Positions 1 through 13,933 of a stretch of DNA of 64,000 bases are shown piece after piece. The stretch covers positions 124,001-188,000 of the forward strand of contig JAHCKM010000002.1 of the NCBI GenBank assembly GCA_026125795.1, read 5' to 3'. Below the pieces are notes generated by a model. It did no database searches and was not told the origin of the DNA. It was given only the letters and a program-made list of their open reading frames with translations. Every line of letters begins with the position of its first letter. Positions within the stretch are counted from its first letter, which is position 1. The translations under genes were made by a program, and so were the position numbers. Source of the stretch: Burkholderiaceae bacterium (GTDB lineage: Bacteria > Pseudomonadota > Gammaproteobacteria > Burkholderiales > Burkholderiaceae_C).

Positions 1-1255
1 CCTCGCGCGCCTTCTCGCGTGCCTCGTCTTTCTTCTCGTCGGGGCTGCCGAGGTGCTTCTCGAGGTCAGCTTCGCGCAGGCGCAGCGCGGCGAACACGTT
101 GCCGTCGGCGGTTTCGTCGAGCCACACGTCGGGCACGATGCCCTTGGCCTGGATCGAGCGGCCGCTGGGCGTGTAGTAGCGCGCGGTGGTGATCTTGAGC
201 GCCGTTTCGCCGGCCAGCGGGCGCACGGTCTGCACCGAGCCCTTGCCGAAGGTCTGCGCGCCCATCACGATGGCGCGCTTGTGGTCCTGCAGCGCGCCGG
301 CCACGATCTCGCTCGCCGAGGCCGAGCCTTCGTTGACCAGCACCACCAGCGGCACCGATTTCACGGCGGCCGGCAGGCGCTTCAGCGGGTCGGCCCCGCC
401 GCGGCGGATGTAGTACTCCGGCGCGGCCTTGAAGCTGGCCTTGGATTCGGCGATCTGGCCGTTGGTCGACACCACCGTCACGTCCGCCGGCAAGAACGCG
501 GCCGACAGCGCCACCGCGCCCTCGAGCAGTCCGCCCGGATCGTTACGCAGGTCCAGCACCAGGCCCTTGAGGTTGGCATCCTGCTTGTACAGATCGTCGA
601 GCTTCTTCACGAAGTCGTCGACCGTGCGGTCCTGGAACTGGCTCACGCGGACCCAGGCGTAACCGGGCTCGACGACCTTGGCGCGCACGCTCACCACGCG
701 GATCTCCTCGCGCGTGATGGTCACCGGGAAGCTGCGGTTCTCGGCCTTGCGGAACACGGTGAGCACGACCTTGGTCTGCGGCTCGCCGCGCATGCGCTTG
801 ACGGCCTGGTCCATCGACAGGCCCTTGACCGCGGTGTCGTCGATGCGCGTGATCAGGTCGCCGGCCTTGATGCCGGCGCGGAAGGCGGGCGAGCCCTCGA
901 TCGGCGAAACCACCTTCACCAGGCCGTCTTCCATGCCGATCTCGATGCCCACGCCGACAAAACGGCCGGTCGTGCCTTCGCGAAATTCCTTGAAGCTCTT
1001 CTTGTCGAAGTACTGCGAGTGCGGGTCGAGGCCGGCCACCATGCCCGAGATGGCGTCGGTGATCAGCTTCTTCTCGTCGACCGCCTCGACATAGTCGCTC
1101 TTGACCATGCCGAACACGGCGGCCAGTTGCTGAAGCTCATCGAGCGGCAGCGGAGCGAGCGTGTTGCGCGCAAATGCCGTCAGTTGCATCGTGGTGAGCG
1201 CACCTGCAACCGCGCCCAGCGCGATGAACCCAGCGACTTTCAGTTTGCCACCCAT
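1..1255 (-). CDS. ctpA: S41 family carboxy-terminal processing protease (CtpA-like), 3' end outside window
   Basis: Periplasmic serine protease of the Ctp/tail-specific protease family, which trims exported proteins. The start at 1255 opens MGGKLKVAGFIALGAVAG, an uncleaved-anchor or signal-like hydrophobic N-terminus. A PDZ domain follows at about residues 95-175 (GIEIGMEDGLVKVVSP near its start). The protease domain then carries the Ser motif NEGSASASE and the Lys motif FGKGSVQT, the Ser/Lys dyad of the family. About 418 codons are visible and the family usually has 450-490, so only the variable charged tail (rich in D/E/K where it leaves the window) is missing. It is not interrupted. The gene stands alone on the minus strand; 141 bp separate it from fbpC upstream. 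Confidence 0.93.
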   Translation of the reverse strand, partial: MGGKLKVAGFIALGAVAGALTTMQLTAFARNTLAPLPLDELQQLAAVFGMVKSDYVEAVDEKKLITDAISGMVAGLDPHSQYFDKKSFKEFREGTTGRFVGVGIEIGMEDGLVKVVSPIEGSPAFRAGIKAGDLITRIDDTAVKGLSMDQAVKRMRGEPQTKVVLTVFRKAENRSFPVTITREEIRVVSVRAKVVEPGYAWVRVSQFQDRTVDDFVKKLDDLYKQDANLKGLVLDLRNDPGGLLEGAVALSAAFLPADVTVVSTNGQIAESKASFKAAPEYYIRRGGADPLKRLPAAVKSVPLVVLVNEGSASASEIVAGALQDHKRAIVMGAQTFGKGSVQTVRPLAGETALKITTARYYTPSGRSIQAKGIVPDVWLDETADGNVFAALRLREADLEKHLGSPDEKKDEAREKARE

Positions 1256-1396
1256 CGTCGTCCTGCCTGGCCTCGAGGGGCCTGATGTGATGTGGAGTCC
1301 GGCCCAGTATAGGGCCAGGGTCGAATTTTGAGGGCCGGCCGGGGCGGAAGTTGCACCCCGGGGTCGCGGGCCGAGACTTCCCCAACGCACATGGCG

Positions 1397-2491
1397 TTAC
1401 GGGGCCGCCCTTTCGAAGGTCACTACGTGATCCAGTGCCGGTCGGATGCCGATCCATTCGCCCACCTGGTGGTCGTGGTGCGACGGCACGTGCGAGCGCA
1501 CCTGCTCGCCGGTGGCCAGGCGCAGCGTGTAAAGAAACTCCGAGCCGCGGAACGACTTGTGTTCGATGCGCGCCTTCACCGGCGACGCGTCGTCGTGCAC
1601 GATGTCGTCGGCGCGCAGCAGCAGGTCACACTCGCCCCCGGGGTAGGCGTCGGGCAGCGGGCATTCGGCCATGTCGCTCATGCGTCCGAACGGGGTCGTG
1701 ACCACCGGACCCGACGGTGACGGCTCGATGCGCGCCGGCGTGAACACTCCGTGGCCGATGAAGCCGGCGACGAACCGGGTCGCCGGCCGGTGGTACAGGG
1801 TGTAGGCGTCGTCCCATTGCTCCAGGCGGCCGGCATGCATCACGCCGATGCGGTCGCCGAGGGCAAACGCCTCCTGCTGGTCGTGCGTGACGAACAGCGC
1901 GGTGATTCCGGTGGTCTTGAGGATCGCGCGCACGTCCTGCGCCAGCCGCTCGCGCAGGTCGACGTCGAGGCTGGAAAACGGCTCGTCGAGCAGCAGCAAC
2001 TGCGGCCGCGGCGCCAGCGCGCGCGCCAGCGCGATGCGCTGCTGCTGGCCGCCCGAGAGCTGGTGCGGCAGCCGCTGCGCGGTGTGCGCCAGCCCCACCA
2101 GGTCGAGCAGCTCGTGCACACGCGACTCGGCCTCGCTGCGGTTGATCTGGCGCAAGCCGAACGCCACATTGGCGGCGACAGTCAGGTGCGGAAAGAGTGC
2201 GTAGTCCTGGAACACCATGCCGACACGCCGTGTCTCGGGGGGCAGATGCGCGCCGCTGGCGGCGTCCGACATCACCTGTCCGCCGAGCACGATGCGGCCA
2301 CCGGCCAGGTGCTCCAGCCCCGCGACGGCTCGCAGCACGGTGGTCTTGCCACAGCCCGACGGGCCGATCAGCACGCCGACCTGCCCGCGCGCCAGCGTCA
2401 TGGACAGGGCCTGGACGGCGGCGCGGGCGCCGGCGGCACCCGGGTAGCACACCCCCACCTGGTCGAGCTGCAACCCGGTCTGCCCACTCAT
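1397..2491 (-). CDS. fbpC: Ferric iron ABC transporter, ATP-binding subunit
   Basis: ATPase of a FbpABC/AfuABC-type importer; it hydrolyses ATP on the cytoplasmic face to drive uptake of Fe3+ from a periplasmic binding protein. The 364 residues show Walker A GPSGCGKTT (about residues 43-51), a Q-loop (VFQDYALFP), the LSGGQQQR signature, Walker B LLLLDEP and the H-loop FVTHD. An extra C-terminal TOBE-like regulatory domain of about 120 residues is typical of the FbpC/PotA/MalK group. The gene is divergent from the permease fbpB, with 68 bp between the start codons. No substrate-binding protein gene (fbpA) is in the window. Polyamine or other POT-family substrates cannot be fully excluded from the ATPase alone; the permease next door supports iron. 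Confidence 0.88.
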   Translation of the reverse strand: MSGQTGLQLDQVGVCYPGAAGARAAVQALSMTLARGQVGVLIGPSGCGKTTVLRAVAGLEHLAGGRIVLGGQVMSDAASGAHLPPETRRVGMVFQDYALFPHLTVAANVAFGLRQINRSEAESRVHELLDLVGLAHTAQRLPHQLSGGQQQRIALARALAPRPQLLLLDEPFSSLDVDLRERLAQDVRAILKTTGITALFVTHDQQEAFALGDRIGVMHAGRLEQWDDAYTLYHRPATRFVAGFIGHGVFTPARIEPSPSGPVVTTPFGRMSDMAECPLPDAYPGGECDLLLRADDIVHDDASPVKARIEHKSFRGSEFLYTLRLATGEQVRSHVPSHHDHQVGEWIGIRPALDHVVTFERAAP

Positions 2492-2511
2492 GGACGCATG
2501 ATACTGTGTGA

Positions 2512-2530
2512 CTAAATGATGCTCGTTCGC
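2512..2530. promoter_or_regulatory. Possible Fur box between fbpC and fbpB
   Basis: In the short divergent gap, AATGATGCTCGTTCGC (2515-2530) matches the core of the 19-bp Fur consensus at 11 of 16 positions. The location, shared by both divergent iron-transport genes, is what one expects for Fur. The match is weak, and the three bases that would complete the 19-mer do not fit. Treat it as a candidate only. Confidence 0.3.
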
Positions 2531-2559
2531 ATTCCCGTGACTCCCCGCGGCATTGGGTC

Positions 2560-4179
2560 ATGCGGTTCACCCTGACCGCGCTGGGCCTGCTGCTCGCACT
2601 GCCGGTGCTCGGTGTGCTGGCAGCCTGGGTGCGGTTCGATGCGGCGGCGCTGGCGACGCTGACGCACCTGTGGCACACCGTGCTGCCCGATCAGGCGCTG
2701 CAGTCGTTCCTGCTCGCCGTCGGCGTGGGCATCGGCGTGGCACTGCTCGGTGGCGCCACCGCCACCGCGGTGAGCCTGTTTCAGTTTCCCGGCCGCCGCG
2801 TGTTCGAGTGGGCGCTGCTGCTGCCCTTGGCGATGCCGGCCTATGTGCTGGCCTATGCCACCACCGACGCGCTGCAGCCGAGCGGTCCGGTGCAGGCCGG
2901 CCTGCGCGCCGCCTTCGGTTGGCAAGGTGCGCTGTGGCCCGATGTGCGCAGCCTGCCGTTTGCCATCGTGCTGTTCGTGCTGGCGCTGTACCCCTATGTC
3001 TACGTGCTGGCGCGCGCCAGCCTGGCCGAGCGTGCGGCGCCGCTGATGGAGGCGGCGCGGCTGCTGGGCGCCGGGCTGCGGCGCCGGCTGTTCGAGGTGG
3101 CGCTGCCGCTGGCGCGGCCGGCGCTGGCCGCCGGCGTGCTGCTGGCGCTGATGGAGACCCTGGCCGACTTCGGCGTCGGTGCGTACTTCGGGCTCACCAC
3201 CTTCACCACCGGGATCTACAAGGCCTGGCTGGTGATGAACGACGGCATCGCGGCGGCCCAGCTGGCCTCGTCGTTGCTGGCCGTGGTGGCGTGCCTGTTG
3301 TGGCTCGAGCGGCGCGCTCAAGCGCGCCTGCGCTTTGCCACGTCGCGCAGCGGCAGCACGCACGGCGGCGATGCCCGCCTGCTGCAACCCGGCCCGCGCG
3401 GCGCGGCCGCGCTGGTGGTGTTGTGTGCGCTGCCGATCGTGCTCGGCTTCGTGCTGCCGTGCGCGTGGCTGGCCTGGCGCGTGTGGCAGGAGTCGCAGCA
3501 GGCCGAGTTCGGGCTGCCGCTGCAGCGCTTCGTGTTCTGGGCCGGGCACAGCTTTGCGCTTGCCGCCGCGGCGGCGCTGGTGGCGGCGGTGATTGCACTG
3601 GCGTTCGGCGCGGTGCTGCGCGCCGAGCGCGGCGCCACGCTGTCACCGCTGCGCCTGGCCGCGCGCACGGTGTCGCTCGGTTATGCGTTGCCCGGTGCGG
3701 TGATCGCGGTGGGCATGCTCGCGCCGCTGGGCGCGCTGCAGGCGCGCTGGCCCGACAGCGGCGCCGGCATCTGGCTCACCGCCACGGTGCTCGGCTTGTT
3801 GTACGCGTACGTAGTGCGCTTCAGCGCGGTGGCGATGCAGTCGGTCGAGGCGGGCTACGCGCGCATCCCGGCGGCGATTGACGACAGCGCGCGCCTGCTG
3901 GGCGCCGGGCTGTGGCGCACCTGGTTCGAGGTGCACCGTCCGCTGCTGCGCCGGGCCGCAGGGGCGGCCATGCTGCTGGTGTTCGTGGACGTGATGAAGG
4001 AGCTGCCCGCCACGCTGTTGCTGCGCCCGTTCGGCGTCGACACGCTGGCCACGGTGGCCTACAACTTTGCGCGCGACGAGCGGCTGGCCGAAGCGGCGCT
4101 GCCGTCGCTGGCCATCGTCGCCGTCGGTTTGATCCCGGTGGCGCTGCTGTCGCGCACCATGCGCATCAAGACCGCTTGA
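2560..4179 (+). CDS. fbpB: Ferric iron ABC transporter, permease subunit
   Basis: Inner-membrane permease of the FbpB/AfuB/SfuB family, 539 residues, built as two fused BinhePD-type permease halves. Each half has about six hydrophobic helices and an EAA-like coupling loop (EAARLLGAGLRRRLFEVALPL near residue 165, and DSARLLGAGLWRTWFEVHRPL in the second half). The duplicated architecture separates it from single-unit permeases of the sulfate or polyamine groups and fits ferric iron importers. The start at 2560 (ATG) opens with a hydrophobic helix. It overlaps the 3' end of the convergent hybrid kinase gene by 14 nt. Confidence 0.88.
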   Translation: MRFTLTALGLLLALPVLGVLAAWVRFDAAALATLTHLWHTVLPDQALQSFLLAVGVGIGVALLGGATATAVSLFQFPGRRVFEWALLLPLAMPAYVLAYATTDALQPSGPVQAGLRAAFGWQGALWPDVRSLPFAIVLFVLALYPYVYVLARASLAERAAPLMEAARLLGAGLRRRLFEVALPLARPALAAGVLLALMETLADFGVGAYFGLTTFTTGIYKAWLVMNDGIAAAQLASSLLAVVACLLWLERRAQARLRFATSRSGSTHGGDARLLQPGPRGAAALVVLCALPIVLGFVLPCAWLAWRVWQESQQAEFGLPLQRFVFWAGHSFALAAAAALVAAVIALAFGAVLRAERGATLSPLRLAARTVSLGYALPGAVIAVGMLAPLGALQARWPDSGAGIWLTATVLGLLYAYVVRFSAVAMQSVEAGYARIPAAIDDSARLLGAGLWRTWFEVHRPLLRRAAGAAMLLVFVDVMKELPATLLLRPFGVDTLATVAYNFARDERLAEAALPSLAIVAVGLIPVALLSRTMRIKTA

Positions 4180-6295
4180 ACGCGAACAGGTTCGACGGCT
4201 TGGACTCGGTCGAATGCGGCGGCGACCAGGATTCGATCAGCTGGCGCAACTGAGCCGGATCGGCCGGCTTCAACAGGTGGTGGTCAAAACCGGCTTCGCG
4301 ACCGCGCTCGCGATCCGCCGGCATGCCGTAGCCGGTGAGGCCGATGATCAGCGCCTGCCGGGTCTGCGGCAGCTGGCGCAGTCGTCGCGCCACCTGGTAG
4401 CCGTCAAGCTCCGGCAGGCCCACGTCGAGCAGCACCACCTCGGGAGCAAAGCCCGGCGCTTCGGCGATCGCCTGTGCGCCGTCGCGCGCGCAGCGCACCG
4501 TGTGGCCGGCGATGGCCAGCATCGTCGCCGTGGTGTCCGCGATGTCCGGGTTGTCTTCCACGATCAGCAGCCGGCGGCACACTGCGCTGGCGGCCTGTGG
4601 TTCGGGGGCGTGGCTGCTGTCTCGCTGGCCGGGCGCCTGCAGGCACGGCAGGTAGACGCGAAACTCCGCGCCCTGGCCGGCGCCGGCGCTGTGCGCCTCG
4701 ACACGGCCGTCGTGCAGCCTGACCAGTCGCTGCACCAGCGTGAGACCGACGCCGAGGCCGCCCTGGTTGCGATCGAGCGCGCGCTTGCCCTGCTCGAACA
4801 GGTCGAACACGCGCGGCAGCAGCTCGGGCTCGATGCCCATGCCGTCGTCGCGCACCGTCAGCACGCAGAAGTGCTGCTCGAGCGTGATCGCCACGTGCAC
4901 GCTGCCGCCTTCGGGGGTGTATTTGTTGGCGTTGGCGAGCAGGTTGTTGATCACCTGCTGCAGGCGCGCCGCGTCGCCATGGATCCACACCGGCGTGCCG
5001 GGCATCGCCTGCGTCAGGGTCTGGCGCCGCGCGGCCAGCGCCGAGCGCTGCATGTCGAGGCACTGCGCAACCAGCGCCGTCAGCTCCAGCGCCGCGCTCT
5101 GCAGCACGATCTTGCCCTGGCCGATGCGGGCCACGTCGAGCAGCTCGTCGACCAGGCGCGTGAGCTGGCGCAGCTGGCGATCGGTGATGTCCGTGGCCCA
5201 CATCAGCTTGGCGTCGTGCCCGCCGAGGCGGCGGATGATCTCCACCGCATTGCCGATCGGCGCCAGCGGGTTGCGCAACTCGTGCGACAACATCGCGAGG
5301 AACTCGTCCTTGCGCTTGTTGGCTTCCTCCAGACGCGCCTCCGCGTGGCGGCGTTCGTGGATCTCGTCCTGCAGGCTCTGGTACAGCCGCGCGGCGGCGA
5401 ATGCGATCGCGGCGCGCACCGCGACTTCATCGAGCACGGCCAGCCCGAGCGCCGTGGGCTCGCCGTGCAGCAACAGCACGCCGAGCGCGCGCTCGCCGTC
5501 GCGCAGTGCATAGGCCTGCTGCATGGCCGCGCGGTCGGCCGGAGCCGGCTCGAGGGCTTGGCGGATGCGCGCCAGATCGGCAGGCGGCAAGGCGTCGCCG
5601 GTCTGGTGGGTGGCCGCGGAGTCGCCCGCGCGCCAGCTGGCCGCTCGCTCGACCTGCGCGCCGTCGTCGAGCAGTGCCACGGTCGCGTCCTGCGCCAGAC
5701 GCGGCACCACCATGGCCAGCAGCCGCTGCATGCCGGTGCGCACGTCGAGCAGTCCGCTCAGCTCGTGGCTCAGCTCCGACAGGAACGTGGAGCGTCGTGT
5801 CGACTCCTCGGCCACCGACAGCGCCGCCTCGGCCGCCGCATGCGCCACGCGCGCATCGGCCTGGCGTGCGATGCGCCGCTGCAGCACCTGCAGCTCGACG
5901 AACACGCGCACCTTGGAGCGCAGCACCTCGGGCACCACCGGCGACAGGATGTAGTCGACCGCACCCAGCGAGTAGCCGCGTGCGGTCTGCATCTCGTCGG
6001 CATAAGCGGTGATGAAGATGATCGGCGTGTGCGCGCTGCGCTTGTAGCGGCGGATCAGCGTGGCGGTCTCGAAGCCGTCGATGTCGGGCATGTTCACGTC
6101 GAGCAGGATCACCGCGAACTCGCGCGTCAGCACCTCGCGCAGCGCCTCGGTGCCCGAGCGCACGAACACCAGGTTCTGGTTCAGCTCCTCGAGCACCGTC
6201 TTGAAGACCAGCAGCTTCTCCTGCAGGTCGTCGACGATCAGGATGTCGACCTTCTCGGCCGGCTCCGCCGGGATCGCCTTGGTCGGCGTGATCAT
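4166..6295 (-). CDS. Soluble hybrid histidine kinase: REC-GAF-like-HisKA-HATPase-REC
   Basis: A 709-residue cytoplasmic hybrid kinase with no membrane helix. Order: receiver (about 15-135; phospho-Asp in LLDVNMPDIDG), coiled linker, GAF-like region (about 170-320), HisKA with H-box SHELRNPLAPI (near 337), HATPase (NLLANANKY, DDGMGIEPE, GVGLTL; about 440-555), and a C-terminal receiver (LLIVEDN, VVLLDVGLPELDG, LLKPAD). In the first receiver the usual conserved Lys is replaced (YILSPVV), so it may be a modified receiver. I chose ATG 6295 because GAAGGGGG lies just upstream; the reading frame stays open further 5' through repeat sequence. It follows the multi-HAMP kinase by 180 bp in the same direction, so the two probably work in one phosphorelay. 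Confidence 0.9.
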   Translation of the reverse strand: MITPTKAIPAEPAEKVDILIVDDLQEKLLVFKTVLEELNQNLVFVRSGTEALREVLTREFAVILLDVNMPDIDGFETATLIRRYKRSAHTPIIFITAYADEMQTARGYSLGAVDYILSPVVPEVLRSKVRVFVELQVLQRRIARQADARVAHAAAEAALSVAEESTRRSTFLSELSHELSGLLDVRTGMQRLLAMVVPRLAQDATVALLDDGAQVERAASWRAGDSAATHQTGDALPPADLARIRQALEPAPADRAAMQQAYALRDGERALGVLLLHGEPTALGLAVLDEVAVRAAIAFAAARLYQSLQDEIHERRHAEARLEEANKRKDEFLAMLSHELRNPLAPIGNAVEIIRRLGGHDAKLMWATDITDRQLRQLTRLVDELLDVARIGQGKIVLQSAALELTALVAQCLDMQRSALAARRQTLTQAMPGTPVWIHGDAARLQQVINNLLANANKYTPEGGSVHVAITLEQHFCVLTVRDDGMGIEPELLPRVFDLFEQGKRALDRNQGGLGVGLTLVQRLVRLHDGRVEAHSAGAGQGAEFRVYLPCLQAPGQRDSSHAPEPQAASAVCRRLLIVEDNPDIADTTATMLAIAGHTVRCARDGAQAIAEAPGFAPEVVLLDVGLPELDGYQVARRLRQLPQTRQALIIGLTGYGMPADRERGREAGFDHHLLKPADPAQLRQLIESWSPPHSTESKPSNLFAFKRS

Positions 6296-6297
6296 GC

Positions 6298-6437
6298 GGC
6301 CCCCTTCGGCCATCGGAACGGCCGTACCGCGCTCATGTGGCCCCCTTCGGCCTGCGGCCGTTCCCCCCGAGGGGGAGCGGCCCGCCGCGGGACGCGACGG
6401 GCGTTCGTGCCGTCCATGCCCGCGCAGGCGGGCATGG
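6298..6437. repeat. REP-like palindromic cluster between the two hybrid kinases
   Basis: The 180-bp gap between two same-strand kinase genes is packed with symmetry. GGCCCCCTTCGGCC occurs at 6298-6311 and again at 6340-6353. A CCCCCCGAGGGGG imperfect palindrome lies around 6363-6375, flanked by GCCGTT and AGCGGCC. A perfect 10-bp stem with a 4-nt loop (CCATGCCCGC-GCAG-GCGGGCATGG) is at 6414-6437. There is no U-run, so this is not a classical terminator. CCCTCGGGGGG/GGGCCGCTCCC sequence recurs inside tamB near 53.4 kb, which argues for a dispersed repeat family. Confidence 0.6.
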
Positions 6438-6475
6438 AGCCGCGGCACTCACCCTTCGGAGCGGCCGGGCGGCGT

Positions 6476-11401
<4,926 letters not shown>

Positions 11402-11601
11402 GACCGATCCTTTCCGAGGCGCCGCGCTGCGCACCGGGCGCAGGGGCGAGATGTGCACCTTCCGTGCCCAAGGCGCGGCACGGCGATTGCCGTTTTTCGG
11501 CGGCCCATTTCACGCGCCACCGCTCTTCGCCCGGTAGGACTTGCAGCGGCGGGTAATCCTTGCCGCAAGTTTTCGCCGCGCGCGCTGCGACGCCAGCGCG
11601 A

Positions 11602-11979
11602 CTAGACCGGTTGCACGAGGGCCAGGATGTTCCCTTCGCTGTCCTTGAACCACACGGCCTTGGCGCCGCCGGCGGTGATGGCGCCGCTCGGACTGCGCGT
11701 GCCCTCCAACGGATAGGGCTCGAACACCACGCCGCGCGCCTTGAGTTCGGCGATCTCGCGATCGACGTCGGTCACGCGCCAGAAAGCCTGGCTCGCCCGC
11801 GACGTGCCGGCATTCGGCGTGGGGTACAGAAAGCATGCGGTCTGGCCGGCAAACTGATACGTCACGCCCTGGGGTCCCGGATCTATGGGGCGCCAGCCGA
11901 GCTGCTCCTCATAGAAGCGCCGTGCACGCGCCAGGTCCGTGGCCGGCAGGTAGGCGTACATCGGAGCGTGCTGAAGCAT
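11602..11979 (-). CDS. VOC family (glyoxalase/bleomycin-resistance fold) protein
   Basis: A 125-residue single-domain VOC protein. It begins MLQHAPMYAYLPATDLARA, with the typical first beta strand and helix, and ends KDSEGNILALVQPV, where the family's last metal-ligand Glu/Asp strand lies (DSEGNILAL). The first metal-ligand position is not obviously a His, so metal dependence is uncertain. GGAGGA precedes ATG 11979. It is divergent from the TetR gene at 12076 and may be under its control. The substrate cannot be predicted. Confidence 0.82.
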   Translation of the reverse strand: MLQHAPMYAYLPATDLARARRFYEEQLGWRPIDPGPQGVTYQFAGQTACFLYPTPNAGTSRASQAFWRVTDVDREIAELKARGVVFEPYPLEGTRSPSGAITAGGAKAVWFKDSEGNILALVQPV

Positions 11980-12075
11980 GGCGTCTGTCCTCCGTGAAGA
12001 GACCACCGCTTGCAAGGCGCGGGCCCGACGTCTGGGCGCGGCAGGTCGCGCAGTGGGCGCCGCTAACATCGGCCG

Positions 12076-12696
12076 GTGACGCCGAGACCGAAGAAGACGT
12101 CGTACCACCATGGCAACCTGCGCGAGGAGCTCGTCGCCGAGGGCATCGCCATCCTGGAGACGCAAGGCGCGCAGGCGTTGACGATGCGCGAGGTGGCGCG
12201 CCGTCTGGGCGTCACGCAGACCGCGCCGCTGCACCACTTCGAGAGCAAGAGCGCGCTGCTGGCCGCGATCGCGGCACAGGGCTTTCGGCAGCTGTTCGAC
12301 CACCGCATGGCGGCTTTGAAGGGCAAGCGCGACCCCGACGAGCGCTTGATGGCGGTGCTGATGGCCTACGTCGAGTTCGCGCTCGCGCATCCGGCGCTGT
12401 ATCACCTGATGCACGGCCCCGAGATCCCCGACAAGACGCTGCACCCCGAACTCAACGACGCCGCCACGCGCTCCTACAGCCTTCTGGAGGCCGCGGTGGG
12501 CGACTACCTCATCGCGCACGAAGGCTCGATGGCGCGCAGCCGCGAGGCGACACTCGGCATCTGGACCGTCTGCCAGGGTGTGGCCACCGTGCTCACCAAT
12601 CCGCAGAACACGCCGCGCTACGTGCTGCGCAAGGATCCGATGGGCTTCTCGCGCCGCACCTTCGAGACCTTCATCCGCGGCGTCAGCGGGCGGTGA
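12076..12696 (+). CDS. TetR/AcrR family transcriptional regulator
   Basis: A 206-residue one-component repressor. The N-terminal HTH spans about residues 10-57 (REELVAEGIAILETQGAQAL, then MREVARRLGVTQTAPLHHF). This matches the TetR tetrahelical signature with a WHG-type C-terminal ligand domain (HPALYHLMHGPEI). The start is GTG 12076; no in-frame ATG fits the family N-terminus. It is divergent from the VOC gene (96 bp gap) and overlaps the convergent CoA-transferase gene by 14 nt at the 3' ends. The ligand is unknown; the surrounding acyl-CoA genes suggest a CoA ester. Confidence 0.88.
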   Translation: MTPRPKKTSYHHGNLREELVAEGIAILETQGAQALTMREVARRLGVTQTAPLHHFESKSALLAAIAAQGFRQLFDHRMAALKGKRDPDERLMAVLMAYVEFALAHPALYHLMHGPEIPDKTLHPELNDAATRSYSLLEAAVGDYLIAHEGSMARSREATLGIWTVCQGVATVLTNPQNTPRYVLRKDPMGFSRRTFETFIRGVSGR

Positions 12697-13933
12697 GGGT
12701 CGGGTCGCGCGCGGGCCCCGCGACGATGCCGGCATCGTGCAGCCGGCCCACTTCGCCGGCGGCCAGGCCGAGCACGTCGTGCAGCACCTCGTCGGTGTCG
12801 GCGCCCAGCAGCGGGGCCGGGCGCACGGGAGTGCGCGGCTCGCCGCACAGCCGCAACGCGGCGCCGGCCGCCAGGTGCTCACCGACGCCGGGCGTGGCGA
12901 TGCGCTCGAAAATCGGGTTGGACAATCCGAGCCTCGGGTCTTGGGCCAGCGCCTCGGGCGGCGTGCGGTAGGTGCCCCAGCAGACGCGGTGCGCGTCGAG
13001 CGCGCGTGCCACCTCGGCGTGCGGTCGCGCCGCGAACCAGGGCTCGAGCAGCGCCGCGATCGCGTCGCGCGCCTCGAAACGCTGTGCCTCGTCGGACAGG
13101 TCCAGCCCGGTGCTCGCCTCGAGCGCGGCCACCGCCTGGGCTGCATCGCAGGCGTCGACCAGCGCGCGCCATTGCCCGCTGGAGATGCCCACCACCATCA
13201 CGCGCCGGCCGTCGGCGGTGGCGAAGTCGCGCCCGAACGCGCCGTACACGTGGTTGCCGATCGACGGCCGCTGCTGCTGCAGCAGCTCGGCCTCGGCCAG
13301 CACGCCCAGGTGCGACAGCATCGCGTACGCCAGGTCCGACAGCGCGAGCTTCAGTTCAGCGCCGGTGCCGCAGCGACGCCGCTGTTCGACCGCGGCGGAC
13401 ACCGCGAAGGCCGCGTGGAAGGCGCAGGCGATGTCCCATGCCGGCAGCACCTGGTTGACCGGCCGCTGCGCGGTGCCGCCGCCGGTCACCGCCGGATAGC
13501 CGGTCGCGCACTGCACCGTGTAGTCCACTGCGGTGCCGCCGTCGCCATGGCCCTGGATCGTGCAGGTGACCACGTCGGGCCGGCGGGCCGCGAGCACGCG
13601 ATGCGCCAGCCAGGGCGTGCCGATGTTCGTCAGCAGCACGCCGCCTTCTTGGCCGTGGCTGTCCGGCGCGCAGATCAGCGCCTGCACCAGCTCGCGTCCC
13701 TCCGGGCGCTTCAGATCGATGGCGATCGAGCGCTTGTCCTTGTTGAGCCCGGTCCAGTAGAGGCTGCGGCCGCCGGGCATGCGCGGCAGGCGGCCGTGGT
13801 CGATGCCGCCGCCGATCATGTCCACGCGGATCACGTCGGCACCGTGCTGCGCCAGCGTCAGTCCGGCCAGCGGCGCGGCGACGAAGGCCGAGCTCTCGAC
13901 GACACGCAGACCCTGCAGCAGGCTGTAGGTCAC
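12683..13933 (-). CDS. Type III CoA-transferase (CaiB/BaiF family)
   Basis: A 416-residue family III CoA-transferase, which moves CoA between carboxylic acids. It begins LLQGLRVVESSAFVAAPLAG, followed by LAQHGADVIRVD, the conserved CoA-binding N-terminal fold, and GRSLYWTGLNKDKRSIAIDL, the classic family segment. The start is GTG 13933; a longer in-frame TTG start at 14029 would add 32 unrelated residues. A 25-codon micro-ORF (ATG 14007) ends in TGA overlapping the GTG by 4 nt, which could couple translation. It is divergent from the Bug-type binding protein gene, so its substrate may be an acid taken up by that system. Confidence 0.88.
   Translation of the reverse strand: MTYSLLQGLRVVESSAFVAAPLAGLTLAQHGADVIRVDMIGGGIDHGRLPRMPGGRSLYWTGLNKDKRSIAIDLKRPEGRELVQALICAPDSHGQEGGVLLTNIGTPWLAHRVLAARRPDVVTCTIQGHGDGGTAVDYTVQCATGYPAVTGGGTAQRPVNQVLPAWDIACAFHAAFAVSAAVEQRRRCGTGAELKLALSDLAYAMLSHLGVLAEAELLQQQRPSIGNHVYGAFGRDFATADGRRVMVVGISSGQWRALVDACDAAQAVAALEASTGLDLSDEAQRFEARDAIAALLEPWFAARPHAEVARALDAHRVCWGTYRTPPEALAQDPRLGLSNPIFERIATPGVGEHLAAGAALRLCGEPRTPVRPAPLLGADTDEVLHDVLGLAAGEVGRLHDAGIVAGPARDPTLTAR

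Noticed and set aside
6414-6437. Strong hairpin considered as a terminator between the two hybrid kinases
   Set aside because: No U-run on either strand and the downstream kinase has its own ribosome-binding site; it matches a repeat cluster better.
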